DNA of 64,000 bases from Pseudomonadota bacterium (GCA_023388715.1 JAEWFT010000049.1:1-64000); one strand, 5' to 3'; shown: positions 53,614 through 62,432, counted from the first letter of the stretch. Notes: a model not told the origin generated them from the sequence alone. Numbers and translations: made by a program.

Positions 53614-54405
53614 TCATTCCAGCGCCGCGAGTTTGAGTTGACCGCCTTCCAGCCAGACCTGCACCGGCTTGCCGCGCAGGTCCTTGGGGATGTCCTCCAG
53701 CACCTTGTAATGACCCGCTACCGCGACCAGCTCGGCGTGGAACTCGCGGCAGAAGATGCGCGCGGCCTCGTTGCCCTGGGCGCCCGCCAGCGCGCGCCCG
53801 CGCAGCGCGCCGTAGATGTGGATGCTGCCGTCGGCGATCACCTCGGCGCCGGCGCCGACCGCGGCCAGGCAGGTGAGGTCGCGATTCTCGGCGTAGACCT
53901 GCTGGCCGGAACGCACCGGCGCGGCCTGCATCAGGCCCGGCTGCACGTTGGCCAGCGAAGACGTCGGTGCTTTCGCGGGAGCGGCTTCGGCCGCGATATC
54001 CTGGCTTGCAGCAGGGCGGGAAGGACTCGCGGCGGGAGTCGCCGCCACCGGCGCTTCCTCGGTGCGCTCGTACTGCGCGCGGAACTTCGCCAGCAACGGC
54101 AAGCCCAGTTCCCGCGAGAGGGCCTCGGTGTCACGGGTGCCGTAGGCGAGCGCGACCGGCAGCACGCCGGCGCCGCGCAGTCCCTCCAGCAGCGCGCGGG
54201 CGTCGTCCACCGACGGCACCTGGCTCAGGCCGCCGAAGTCGAGCACCACCGCGGCGCGCGCGAACAGGTTGGGCGCGCGCTGCACGCGATCGCGCATCTC
54301 CGCCGCCAGCTGGGCGGGATCGAGCGTGCGCACTCGCAGGTTGGCGATGCCGACCTGGCCGAACTTCAACTCGCCGGCCTGGGCGTAATCGACCTGCGCA
54401 CTCAC
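53614..54405 (-). CDS. minC: Septum site-determining inhibitor MinC
   Basis: A 263-residue FtsZ-assembly inhibitor. The N-terminal domain (residues ~1-110) includes LDFGGLSQVPSVDDARALLE; a variable Ala/Pro/Ser linker follows (about 115-160, longer than in E. coli); the C-terminal beta-helix domain starts near QQVYAENRDLTCLAAVGAGA and contains DGSIHIYGALRGRALAGAQG, the MinD-binding signature. GTG start at 54403-54405 with GGAGAAG about 8 bases upstream, overlapping the stop of the upstream GNAT gene by 4 bases. Confidence 0.95.
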   Translation of the reverse strand: MSAQVDYAQAGELKFGQVGIANLRVRTLDPAQLAAEMRDRVQRAPNLFARAAVVLDFGGLSQVPSVDDARALLEGLRGAGVLPVALAYGTRDTEALSRELGLPLLAKFRAQYERTEEAPVAATPAASPSRPAASQDIAAEAAPAKAPTSSLANVQPGLMQAAPVRSGQQVYAENRDLTCLAAVGAGAEVIADGSIHIYGALRGRALAGAQGNEAARIFCREFHAELVAVAGHYKVLEDIPKDLRGKPVQVWLEGGQLKLAALE

Positions 54406-55001
54406 GCGCGCTTCTCCAAGGCCCTGGGCGGCTGCGTCAACTCGCGCGGATGCTGCAGCCACGGCTCGTCGGGCAGGGCGTCGCCGTAGGTCTCGCGGAT
54501 CCAGGCATAGCTGCACAGCGGCTTCATCAGCATCGAGGCGCGCACGCCACATCCGTCCATGACGTGCTGGCCGACTTCGCGGAAGCCGAAGCTGCCATGG
54601 AACAGCAGGGCATGGTCGGTGCCGGGCTGCAGGAACACCTCGCAGGCCAGTTGCGGGTAGCGCAACTCGGAATAGCTCTGCACGTCGGCGTACAGCGCGC
54701 GGCCCACGCCGCCACCGCGGCGGCGGCTCGCCACCACCACGCGGTCGATGTAGAAGAAATGCGGGTAGTGCGCGCGGAACCAGGCGAAGTTGCTGCTCTC
54801 GTGGTCGGCGTGCGAGCCGAAACCGATCAGGAACCCGGTCAGGGCGCCATCGCGCTCGGCCACCCGGAAATATTCGGCGGTCTCGTACAGCTGGCGCAGG
54901 CGCGCCGCGTCGAGCGGGAGGATCGCAGGACCGGCCGCGTTGTTCAGGGCCAGCACGGAATCCAGCTCGTGCTCGCGCACGTCGCGGATGGCGATCGACA
55001 T
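54402..55001 (-). CDS. GNAT family N-acetyltransferase, coupled to minC
   Basis: A 199-residue acetyltransferase. It starts MSIAIRDVREHELDSVLALN, with the acetyl-CoA site in YIDRVVVASRRRGGGVGRALYADV (R-x-x-G-x-G/A form) and C-terminal GSFGFREVGQHVM. The substrate is unknown. The ATG at 54999-55001 has GGAG upstream. Its stop overlaps the minC GTG (GTGA), so it leads the min operon and the two are translated together. Confidence 0.87.
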   Translation of the reverse strand: MSIAIRDVREHELDSVLALNNAAGPAILPLDAARLRQLYETAEYFRVAERDGALTGFLIGFGSHADHESSNFAWFRAHYPHFFYIDRVVVASRRRGGGVGRALYADVQSYSELRYPQLACEVFLQPGTDHALLFHGSFGFREVGQHVMDGCGVRASMLMKPLCSYAWIRETYGDALPDEPWLQHPRELTQPPRALEKRA

Positions 55002-55122
55002 TCCTTGGAACTCCGGGTGTCTGCTGCGGAAGACCCGATTGCGCGGGCCGGGCGCGATTATCGCATGCGCCGGGAGGCGGGGCCATGACCTTCGGTGCAA
55101 GCGGCCGGGGGTGGCGAAACGG

Positions 55123-55128
55123 TATAAG
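55123..55128 (+). promoter_or_regulatory. -10 hexamer, leaderless kinase candidate
   Basis: TATAAG (five of six consensus) ends 5 bases before the kinase ATG. No ribosome site fits between. No clear -35. Confidence 0.45.
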
Positions 55129-55133
55129 GCCAC

Positions 55134-56336
55134 ATGCTTGCCCGCGTTTCCCATACCCGCCTGTTGCGCTATGCCGGCCTGTTCACCTGGGCGATGGTGG
55201 GGCTGCCGCTGCTGTATTCGTGGCTGGGCCCGCTGCTGGACCCGGTCGCGGAGGAGGAGCTGGCGCTGCGACCGATGCCATGGCGCGGCTGGCTGGCCTA
55301 CCTCGCCTTCGGCGCGGGCTATGCCTGGCTGACCCGCAGCCTCGGCAGGCGCAGCCGTACCCCGCTCGATTACCTGTTGCTGGTCGTGCTGACGCTGGCG
55401 GCGCTGGCGGTCAGCTATTTCAACGGTTCGGGGCTAGGCAGCGTGCTGCTGATGGTGGCCGCCTGCGTGCTGCCGTGGCTGTTGCCGCTGCCGCTGGGCG
55501 CGGCCTGGCTGCTGGCCAGCCAGCTGGCGGTGGCGCCGGTGTTCATCCGCTTCCTCGGGTTTCCGCCGCTGGAGGCGGTGATGCAGTCCATGCTCTACGC
55601 CGGGTTCTCGGGATTCGTGTTCATCACCAGCCTGGTGGCGCTGCAGCAGACCCAGGCGCGCGAGGAACAGCGCCGGCTGAACGCAGAACTGCGCGCCACC
55701 CGCGCACTGCTGGCCGACAGCGCCCGCGTGAACGAGCGCACGCGCATCTCGCGCGAACTGCACGACCTGCTGGGTCACCACCTCACCGCGCTGAGCCTGA
55801 ACCTGGAAGTGGCCGGGCACCTGTCGGACGGCCGGGTCAAGGAGCACGTCACCCAGGCGCACACGCTGGCGCGGCTGCTGCTCACCGACGTGCGCGAGGC
55901 GGTCAGCCAGCTGCGCGAGGGCGGCGCGATCGACCTTGGCGCCGCGCTGCGGCCGCTGGCGGAAAACGTGCCGATGCTGGACATCGCGATGGACATCGAG
56001 GCGCCGCTGACGGTGGACGACCCCGGGCGCGCGCACGTGCTGCTGCGCTGCGCGCAGGAGGCGATCACCAACGCGGTGCGCCATTCCGGGGCCAGCCGCC
56101 TGTGGCTGGACGCGCACCGGGTGGGCGACAACGTGGTCCTGCGCGTGCGCGACGACGGCCGCGGCTGCGAGCAGCTGGCGCCGGGCAACGGCCTGCGCGG
56201 CCTGCGCGAGCGCCTGCAGCAGCACGGCGGCCGGCTGGAGATCGCGACCGGCCGCGGCGAAGGCTTCCAACTCACCATGACCCTGCCGGTGGCGCCGAAC
56301 GCCGCCAGCGCCCTGCCCGAAGGAGTGGCCGCATGA
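55134..56336 (+). CDS. Sensor histidine kinase, HisKA_3 (NarL-type) family
   Basis: A 400-residue membrane sensor kinase. The N-terminal part (residues ~10-170) has about six membrane helices and no obvious extracytoplasmic domain, as in DesK/LiaS-like sensors of membrane state. A short coiled coil follows (REEQRRLNAELRATRALLAD), then the phosphorylation site His210 in RISRELHDLLGHHLTALSL. The ATPase domain has QEAITNAVRHSGAS and VRDDGRGCEQLAPGNGLRGL. Its stop overlaps the response-regulator ATG by 4 bases. The signal is unknown. Confidence 0.92.
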   Translation: MLARVSHTRLLRYAGLFTWAMVGLPLLYSWLGPLLDPVAEEELALRPMPWRGWLAYLAFGAGYAWLTRSLGRRSRTPLDYLLLVVLTLAALAVSYFNGSGLGSVLLMVAACVLPWLLPLPLGAAWLLASQLAVAPVFIRFLGFPPLEAVMQSMLYAGFSGFVFITSLVALQQTQAREEQRRLNAELRATRALLADSARVNERTRISRELHDLLGHHLTALSLNLEVAGHLSDGRVKEHVTQAHTLARLLLTDVREAVSQLREGGAIDLGAALRPLAENVPMLDIAMDIEAPLTVDDPGRAHVLLRCAQEAITNAVRHSGASRLWLDAHRVGDNVVLRVRDDGRGCEQLAPGNGLRGLRERLQQHGGRLEIATGRGEGFQLTMTLPVAPNAASALPEGVAA

Positions 56337-56986
56337 GCCCATCCACCATCCGCGTGTTCCTGGTCGACGACCAGACCCTGGTCCGCCAGGGCATTCGCTC
56401 CCTGCTGGCGCTGGCCGAGGGGATCGAGGTCGTGGCCGAGGCCGCCGACGGCAAGCAGGCCATGGAGCTGATCCCGGGCGCCGCGCCCGACGTGGTGCTG
56501 ATGGACATGCGCATGCCGGTGATGTCGGGCCTGGAGGCGCTGCAGGCGATGGGCCGGGCCGGCAGCCTGCCGCCCACGATCATCCTGACCACCTTCGACG
56601 ACGATGCGCTGGTGCTGGCCGGGATCAAGGCCGGTGCCAAGGGGTACCTGCTCAAGGACGTCTCGCTGGAGCAGCTGGTGAGCGCGATCCAGGCGGTGGC
56701 CGCCGGGGGATCGCTGGTGCAGCCGGCGGTGACCCAGCGGCTGCTGTCGGGGCTGGAGCACATGCGCAACGAGTTCGTCAGCCTCGACCGCCCGGATCCG
56801 CTGACCGACCGCGAAACCGAGATCCTGCGGCTGATGGCCAGCGGCTTCTCCAACAAGGAGATCGCCAATTCGCTGGGCGTGGCCGAGGGCACGATCAAGA
56901 ACCACGTGTCCAACATCCTCAGCAAGCTCGGGGTGCGCGACCGGACCCGCGCGGTGCTGAAGGCATTCGAGCTGCAACTGGTCTGA
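56333..56986 (+). CDS. Response regulator, NarL/FixJ family
   Basis: A 217-residue DNA-binding regulator. The receiver domain has RVFLVDDQTLVRQGI, phospho-acceptor Asp58 in VVLMDMRMPVMSG, Thr in IILTTFDDD and Lys in GYLLKDVS. The LuxR-type helix-turn-helix is LTDRETEILRLMASGFSNKE to GTIKNHVSNILSKL. Coupled to the kinase upstream. Its targets are unknown; a terminator follows, so the SRPBCC gene next door is a separate unit. Confidence 0.94.
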   Translation: MSPSTIRVFLVDDQTLVRQGIRSLLALAEGIEVVAEAADGKQAMELIPGAAPDVVLMDMRMPVMSGLEALQAMGRAGSLPPTIILTTFDDDALVLAGIKAGAKGYLLKDVSLEQLVSAIQAVAAGGSLVQPAVTQRLLSGLEHMRNEFVSLDRPDPLTDRETEILRLMASGFSNKEIANSLGVAEGTIKNHVSNILSKLGVRDRTRAVLKAFELQLV

Positions 56987-57018
56987 ACGGGGCGTGCGCC
57001 ACGCTTTTTGACGCCGGA

Positions 57019-57043
57019 CCCCTCCCGCTGGGGGAGGGGGTTT
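57019..57043 (+). terminator. Terminator after the two-component genes
   Basis: An 8-bp stem, CCCCTCCC / GGGAGGGG, with a 5-base loop, followed by GTTTG, 32 bases after the response-regulator stop. Confidence 0.75.
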
Positions 57044-57102
57044 GCTACGATGAGGGGTCTATGCGGCCCGCAACCGCGCACGGTTTTCCCGGAGATGCCT
57101 GA

Positions 57103-58170
57103 ATGACTCGTTTGCTCGAGATCCTGATTTCCCTCGCGATCGTCGCGACGCTGTTCCTGCTGGTCGGCCTGGTACTCCCGGACTCGCGTCACCTGACCGA
57201 GAAGATCGAGACCAACCGCAAGCTGACCATCGTGTTTGACACGCTGAACAGCTTCCGCCGCTTCAAGGACTGGAACCCGCTGGTGCTGCGTGACCCGCGC
57301 GTGCAGCTGAACCTGTCCGGCCCGGATTCGGGCGTGGGCGCGCGCCTGGACTACGTCTCGCAGGCCGAGGGCCTGGGCAAGGGTTCCTGGGAAATCACCG
57401 AGAGCGTGCCGCGCGAGAAGATCGCCTACAAGATCGAGAATCCGGAGCGCGGCACCAACAAGCGCACCGCGTTCACCTTCGAGCCGACCGGTCGCAACAA
57501 CCGCAACGTCGAGATCACCCAGACCTACGACGTCGACTACGGCTGGAACCTGCTGGGCCGCTACGCCGGCCTCTACGTCAGCCGCCACGTCGGCGACGAC
57601 ATGAAGATGGGCCTGGCGCGCCTGGCCAACATGCTGGCCGCGGTGCCCAACGTCGACTACGCCATCTCCGGCAGCAAGATGGGTGCGCCGAAGGTCGTCG
57701 AGCTTCCCGAGCAGGACGTCCTGTACGTCAACGCCGGCAACGTGGAGCGTGGCAACGCCCAGATCCAGGCCTCGATCAACTCCAACAGCGAGTGGCTGCG
57801 CCGGGTGATGGACGCCAACGGCCTGGAGGCCGTCGGTCCGCTGCGCATCGTCACCACCGAGCTGGGTCGCGAGACCTACAACTTCGACGTCGCCCAGGTC
57901 GTGCGCAAGAAGGACGGCAGCGCGATCAGCACGGTCGCCCTGCAGGGCCCGGTGCAGCACGAGAAGGCGCCGGCGCAGCGGGTGGCGATGGCGACCTACA
58001 CCGGCTACATGGCCGAGCTCGACAACGTCCGCAACGCCCTGCGCGCGTGGGCGATCACCAACGGCTACGAGGTCACCGGTCGTTCCTACGACAACTACAC
58101 CTCGGGCGTGGCCAGTGCCTTCACCGAGAACGGCCAGTTCGAGGTCCACTGGCCGCTCAAGAGCCGCTGA
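57103..58170 (+). CDS. Membrane-anchored SRPBCC (polyketide cyclase-like) protein with GyrI-like C-terminus
   Basis: A 355-residue protein with one N-terminal membrane helix (LEILISLAIVATLFLLVGLV) followed by an SRPBCC ligand-binding domain (about 40-180; contains FDTLNSFRRFKDWNPLVLRD and WEITESVPREKIAYKIE) and a C-terminal region (about 195-355) that looks like the GyrI/SOUL-type effector-binding fold. Both folds bind hydrophobic ligands, so a lipid- or small-molecule-binding role outside the membrane is likely, but no enzyme activity is evident. A terminator on each side makes it a single-gene unit. TACGAT near 57045 could be its -10. Confidence 0.8.
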   Translation: MTRLLEILISLAIVATLFLLVGLVLPDSRHLTEKIETNRKLTIVFDTLNSFRRFKDWNPLVLRDPRVQLNLSGPDSGVGARLDYVSQAEGLGKGSWEITESVPREKIAYKIENPERGTNKRTAFTFEPTGRNNRNVEITQTYDVDYGWNLLGRYAGLYVSRHVGDDMKMGLARLANMLAAVPNVDYAISGSKMGAPKVVELPEQDVLYVNAGNVERGNAQIQASINSNSEWLRRVMDANGLEAVGPLRIVTTELGRETYNFDVAQVVRKKDGSAISTVALQGPVQHEKAPAQRVAMATYTGYMAELDNVRNALRAWAITNGYEVTGRSYDNYTSGVASAFTENGQFEVHWPLKSR

Positions 58171-58195
58171 GCCGCGACGCGGTCCAGCCCCCCAC

Positions 58196-58222
58196 CGAAC
58201 GCCGCGCTCGTCGCGGCGTTCG
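58196..58222 (+). terminator. Terminator after the SRPBCC gene
   Basis: A perfect 10-bp stem, CGAACGCCGC / GCGGCGTTCG, with a 7-base loop, then CGTTTCC. The 15 bases GTTCGCGTTTCCGGG (58218-58232) are identical to those behind the slyD terminator. Confidence 0.72.
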
Positions 58223-58254
58223 CGTTTCCGGGATTCGCAACGCAGGCTCGCCGC

Positions 58255-58632
58255 ATGCAGGAGCACACGATCCAATCGAGTGCATCACCGGCGCCACGCG
58301 CCCTGGGGGCCGCGGGCAGCGTGCTGGCGGGCCTGTCGGTGGCGCTGGCGGCGTATGCCGCGCATGGCGCAGAGGGCGCGGCCCAGGGCCGGCTGCTGCA
58401 GGCCGCGGCGTTCGCCTTCGGGCACGGGCTTGCGCTCGCGGCGCTGGCGCCGCTTGCCCCGGCCGGGCTTGCCCGCGTTTCGCTGGCGGCCATGCTGGCC
58501 GGCGTGCTGCTGTTCTCCGGCAGCCTGGCCGCGGGTGCGCTGCTGGGCTGGCCGACCACGCTGGCGCCGGCCGGCGGCATGTTGATGATCGGCGGCTGGC
58601 TTCTGCACGGCTGGCGGCGCCTGCGGGGCTGA
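58255..58632 (+). CDS. DUF423 family membrane protein
   Basis: A 125-residue protein with four membrane helices. DUF423 features are the start ALGAAGSVLAGLSVALAAYAAHG, AAFAFGHGLALAALAPLAPAG, the GVLLFSGSLAAGALLGWP segment and TLAPAGGMLMIGGWLLHGW. The family (YwdK/YgdD) is widespread and uncharacterised. Read with the glycosylase gene 10 bases downstream. Confidence 0.8.
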   Translation: MQEHTIQSSASPAPRALGAAGSVLAGLSVALAAYAAHGAEGAAQGRLLQAAAFAFGHGLALAALAPLAPAGLARVSLAAMLAGVLLFSGSLAAGALLGWPTTLAPAGGMLMIGGWLLHGWRRLRG

Positions 58633-58642
58633 GGACGACGCC

Positions 58643-59317
58643 ATGCCCCGCCATCGCCGCGGCTTCGACGTCGACGAGGCGTTCGCGCACCTGGCCAGGC
58701 GCGACCGCCGGCTGGGCGCCTGGATGCGCAACCTCGGGCCGCTGCCCGCGGATCCGCGCTGGCGCACGCCGTTCGATCCGGTCGATGCGCTGGCGCGCGC
58801 GATCCTGTTCCAGCAACTGAGCGGCAAGGCCGCTGCGACGATCGTGGGGCGGGTCGAGGCCGCGATCGGCAGCGACCGCCTGCACGCCGACACCCTGGCG
58901 CGGATCGACGATCCCGGGCTGCGCGCCTGCGGGGTGTCAGGCAACAAGGCGCTGGCGCTGCGCGACCTGGCCCGCCGCGAGGCCGCCGGCGGGATCCCCG
59001 ACCTGCGGCGCATGGCCGCAATGGACGACGATGCGATCGTGGCCGCGCTGGTGCCGGTGCGTGGCATCGGCCGCTGGACGGTGCAGATGATGCTGATGTT
59101 CCGGCTCGGGCGGCCCGACGTGCTGCCGGTCGACGACCTCGGCATCCGCAAGGGCGCGCAGGCGATCGATGGCGCGGAGGCGATGCCGAGCCCGCGCGAA
59201 CTGGCGGCGCGTGGCGCCGACTGGGGGCCGTTTCGCACCTATGCCAGCCTGTACCTGTGGCGCATCGCGGACGCGGCGGCGCCTCAGGCCAGGCCGGTCC
59301 CGCGCTCGCAGGAATGA
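58643..59317 (+). CDS. alkA: DNA-3-methyladenine glycosylase II (AlkA-like, HhH-GPD)
   Basis: A 224-residue base-excision enzyme removing alkylated purines. It consists of the HhH-GPD domain only, without AlkA's N-terminal domain: FQQLSGKAAATIVGRVEAAI, GVSGNKALALRDLARREAAG, the hairpin VPVRGIGRWTVQMMLMFRLG and the catalytic Asp in PDVLPVDDLGIRKGAQ. Length and layout match the shorter Mag1/AlkA2-type enzymes. It complements AlkB (40.9 kb) against alkylation damage but is not in the damage operon. Confidence 0.9.
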   Translation: MPRHRRGFDVDEAFAHLARRDRRLGAWMRNLGPLPADPRWRTPFDPVDALARAILFQQLSGKAAATIVGRVEAAIGSDRLHADTLARIDDPGLRACGVSGNKALALRDLARREAAGGIPDLRRMAAMDDDAIVAALVPVRGIGRWTVQMMLMFRLGRPDVLPVDDLGIRKGAQAIDGAEAMPSPRELAARGADWGPFRTYASLYLWRIADAAAPQARPVPRSQE

Positions 59318-59407
59318 GCGCCACCGTGCATGCGCTTCATCCGCGGCTGGAACTTTCGCCTGCGATCGCCGTCACACTGCGCGGACTGCAATGAGCCGAG
59401 GGAACGG

Positions 59408-60445
59408 ATGCGAATGACTGCCATGGCCGCGCTTGCGGCCTGCCTGATGATCGCGATGCCACTGCAGGCGCAGGACGCGCCGCGGCGCATCCTCAATGCC
59501 GACGCCGTGCTCGTCAGCGGCGACCAGCCCGGGCCGGAGATGTGGCTGGTGCGCAGCCCCGATGGCGCCCGCGACATGTACGTGATGGCGGTGCTCTCGC
59601 CGCTGCCGGCGGGGATGAAGCTGCAATCCAGCCGCATCGACGCGGTGGTCGCCAACGCGCAGGAGGTGATCCGCCAGCCCTACGTCTCGTTCAACGTCGA
59701 GGGTGGCTGGCTGCGCGGGCTGATGCTGCTGCCGAAGCTGATGGGTGCGCGCAAGAACCCCGATGGCCGCACCCTGGAGCAACTCGTCTCGCCCGCGTCG
59801 TACGCGCGCTGGAAGCTGCTGAAGGCGCGCTACATCGGCCGCAACAACGGCGTGGAGAGCTGGCGGCCGCTGTTCGCCGCGCAGGAGCTGTACAAGGATG
59901 CGATGAAGAAGTCCGGTCTCGACAACCGGTCCGCGGTAAACGACGTGCTGACCAAGGCAATCGAGACCCATCATCCGTCGGTGACGGTGGTCAAGGAGCA
60001 GATCACGGTCACCGATGCCAAGCCGCTGCTGCAGGAATTCAGCAAGACCACGCTGGACGACGTCGCCTGCTTCGACAACACCATGAAGCTGATCGAGACC
60101 GAACTGGACACCATGCGCCTGCGCGCGAACGCGTGGTCCACCGGCGACATGGCCACGCTGCAGGCGCTGCCGCCGCCGCACCAGTGGGAAGCGTGCAGCG
60201 CCGCGATCAGCGAGGCGGGCATCGGCAAGCGGCTGGGCTTCGGCGACGCCGAGCGCAAGCTGGAGGAGAAGTGGATGGCGGCCGCGGAGAAGGCGCTCGC
60301 CAGCAACAAGGTGACCTTCGCGCTGCTGTCCGCCGGCAACGTGTTCGGGCCGAAGAGCTATCTCGCCAAGCTCAAGGCCAAGGGTTACACCGTGCTTGCC
60401 CCGGACGACCAGATCAACGCCGAGGTGGAGGCGATCCTGCCGTAG
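59408..60445 (+). CDS. TraB/GumN-like secreted protein with degenerate motifs
   Basis: A 345-residue exported protein (signal peptide ending PLQAQ, residue 22). Its layout matches the TraB/GumN family, but the two signature motifs have lost their histidines: the GTxH position reads MYVMAVLSPLPAG, and the C-terminal GxGHxxG position reads LLSAGNVFGPKS before YLAKLKAKGYTV. It is therefore probably inactive as a metal-dependent peptidase of the Tiki type. The start at 59408 follows GAGGGAA; the ATG at 59414 is also possible. It converges with dxs. Confidence 0.75.
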   Translation: MRMTAMAALAACLMIAMPLQAQDAPRRILNADAVLVSGDQPGPEMWLVRSPDGARDMYVMAVLSPLPAGMKLQSSRIDAVVANAQEVIRQPYVSFNVEGGWLRGLMLLPKLMGARKNPDGRTLEQLVSPASYARWKLLKARYIGRNNGVESWRPLFAAQELYKDAMKKSGLDNRSAVNDVLTKAIETHHPSVTVVKEQITVTDAKPLLQEFSKTTLDDVACFDNTMKLIETELDTMRLRANAWSTGDMATLQALPPPHQWEACSAAISEAGIGKRLGFGDAERKLEEKWMAAAEKALASNKVTFALLSAGNVFGPKSYLAKLKAKGYTVLAPDDQINAEVEAILP

Positions 60446-60460
60446 GGCAGGGCGCGCCGG

Positions 60461-62371
60461 TCAGGACGCCGCGCCCGCCACCTGCACCGGCGCCGCGGCC
60501 ACGTGCGGCCAGCGCGCCAGCACCGCCGCGCGGATGCCGGCGGCGTCCAGCCCGGCTTCGGCCAGCAGGTCCTCGCGGCTGGCATGGTGCTGGAAGGCGT
60601 CGGGAAGGCCCAGGTGCAGGATCGGCAACGTGACGCCTTCCGCGGCCAGCAATTCGGCAACGCCACTTCCGGCGCCGCCCGCGACCACGTTGTCCTCCAG
60701 CGTCACGAAGCCTTCGTGCCTGCGCGCCAGCTCGAGGATCAGCGCGCGATCCAGCGGCCTGACGAAGCGCATGTTGACCACGGTCAGGCCCAGCTCCGCG
60801 CCCACCGCCTCGGCCGCCGGCACGATCGCGCCGAACGCGAGCAGCGCCAGGCGACCGCCCTCACGCCGCAGCTGCGCCTTGCCGATCGGCAGGGTGTCGA
60901 GGCTGGGTTGCACGGCCACGCCGGTGCCGCTGCCGCGCGGGTAGCGCACGGCGGCGGGGCCCTGGTGGCGGAAACCGGTGGACAGCAGCTTGCGGCACTC
61001 GTCCTCGTCGGCCGGAGCCATCACCAGCATGTTCGGCACGCAGCGCAGGTAGCTGAGGTCGAGGTTGCCGGCGTGGGTCGCGCCGTCCGGGCCGACCACG
61101 CCGCCGCGGTCGATCGCCAGCAGCACGTCCAGGTCCTGGATCGCCACGTCGTGCACCAGCTGGTCGTAGCCGCGCTGCAGGAAGGTGGAGTAGATGGCCA
61201 CCACCGGCTTGGCGCCCTCGCAGGCCATCCCGGCGGCCAGCGTCACCGCATGCTGCTCGGCGATGGCGACGTCGAAATAACGCTCCGGGTATTCCTGGCT
61301 GAAGCGCACCAGGCCGGAGCCCTCGCGCATCGCCGGGGTGATCGCCAGCAGCGCCTCGTCGGCGGCGGCCATGTCGCACAGCCAGTCGCCGAAGACATCG
61401 GTGTAGGTCGGCTTCTTCGCGCCCGGCTTGCTGACCAGGCCCTTGTCCGGGTCGAACGGCGAGACCGCGTGGTAGCCGATCTGGTCGCCCTCGGCGAGCT
61501 CGTAGCCCTTGCCCTTGGTGGTGATCACGTGCAGCAGCTGCGGGCCCTTCAGGCCCTGCAGGGTCTTCAGCACGTCCATCAGCGCGTCCACGTCGTGGCC
61601 GTCGATCGGGCCGGTGTAGTGGAAGCCCATTTCCTCGAACAGGGTGGAAGGCACGAACATGCCCTTCCAGTGTTCTTCCCAGCGCCGCACGAAGCGCGCC
61701 GGCGCCTTGTCCTTGTCGCCCAGCAGCTTCTTGCCACCCTCGCGCAGGGCGTTCAGGGTGCGGCTGCCGGTCATGCGCCCGAGCATCTTGGTCAGGCCGC
61801 CGACCGCCTCGCTGATCGACATGCGGTTGTCGTTGAGGATCACCAGCAGGTCGGGCTCCGGCTCCATGCCGCCGGCGTGGTTGAGCGCCTCGTAGGCCAT
61901 GCCGGCGGTCATCGCGCCATCGCCGATCACCGCCACCACCCGGCGGTCGTTGCCGGCGCGCGCGTTGGCGATCGCCATGCCCAGCGCGGCGCTGATCGAG
62001 GTCGAGGAGTGGCCGACCCCGAAGGTGTCGAACTCGCTTTCCTCGCGCTTCGGGAACGGCGCGACGCCGCCCTTCTGCTTGACCGTGTGGATGTCGTCGC
62101 GGCGGCCGGTCAGGATCTTGTGCGGGTAGCACTGGTGGCCGACGTCCCAGACGATGCGGTCGCCCGGGGTGTCGTACAGGTAGTGCAGCACCGTGGTCAG
62201 CTCGACCACGCCCAGCCCGGCGCCGAAATGCCCGCCGGACTTGCCCACCGATTCGATCAGGTAGGCGCGCAGCTCGTCGGCCGCGGCGCGGACCTCGGAG
62301 GCGGGCAGCTGGCGCAGGTCGGCGGGACTGTCGATGCGCGACAGCAGCGGGTAGCGGGCGGGGTCGATCAT
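60461..62371 (-). CDS. dxs: 1-deoxy-D-xylulose-5-phosphate synthase
   Basis: A 636-residue thiamine-diphosphate enzyme, the first step of the MEP isoprenoid pathway (pyruvate plus glyceraldehyde 3-phosphate). Signatures: DVGHQCYPHKILTGRRD, the ThDP motif GDGAMTAGMAYEALNHAG with LVILNDNRMSIS, EQHAVTLAAGMACEGAKPVV and DRGGVVGPDGATHAG. The start MIDPARYPLL at 62371 matches the family; AGGGAG is directly against the ATG, and GACAAT lies 6 bases before it on the minus strand, so leaderless initiation is possible. Confidence 0.97.
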   Translation of the reverse strand: MIDPARYPLLSRIDSPADLRQLPASEVRAAADELRAYLIESVGKSGGHFGAGLGVVELTTVLHYLYDTPGDRIVWDVGHQCYPHKILTGRRDDIHTVKQKGGVAPFPKREESEFDTFGVGHSSTSISAALGMAIANARAGNDRRVVAVIGDGAMTAGMAYEALNHAGGMEPEPDLLVILNDNRMSISEAVGGLTKMLGRMTGSRTLNALREGGKKLLGDKDKAPARFVRRWEEHWKGMFVPSTLFEEMGFHYTGPIDGHDVDALMDVLKTLQGLKGPQLLHVITTKGKGYELAEGDQIGYHAVSPFDPDKGLVSKPGAKKPTYTDVFGDWLCDMAAADEALLAITPAMREGSGLVRFSQEYPERYFDVAIAEQHAVTLAAGMACEGAKPVVAIYSTFLQRGYDQLVHDVAIQDLDVLLAIDRGGVVGPDGATHAGNLDLSYLRCVPNMLVMAPADEDECRKLLSTGFRHQGPAAVRYPRGSGTGVAVQPSLDTLPIGKAQLRREGGRLALLAFGAIVPAAEAVGAELGLTVVNMRFVRPLDRALILELARRHEGFVTLEDNVVAGGAGSGVAELLAAEGVTLPILHLGLPDAFQHHASREDLLAEAGLDAAGIRAAVLARWPHVAAAPVQVAGAAS

Positions 62372-62377
62372 CTCCCT

Positions 62378-62383
62378 ATTGTC
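62378..62383 (-). promoter_or_regulatory. -10-like hexamer upstream of dxs
   Basis: GACAAT on the minus strand ends 6 bases before the dxs ATG. A Shine-Dalgarno-like AGGGAG fills the gap but would be too close to the start to be used normally. Confidence 0.3.
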
Positions 62384-62432
62384 GCCCCGCGGCCCGGCAC
62401 GGGCAATGAAGGCGGCGTAGCCGGCCCCAACG

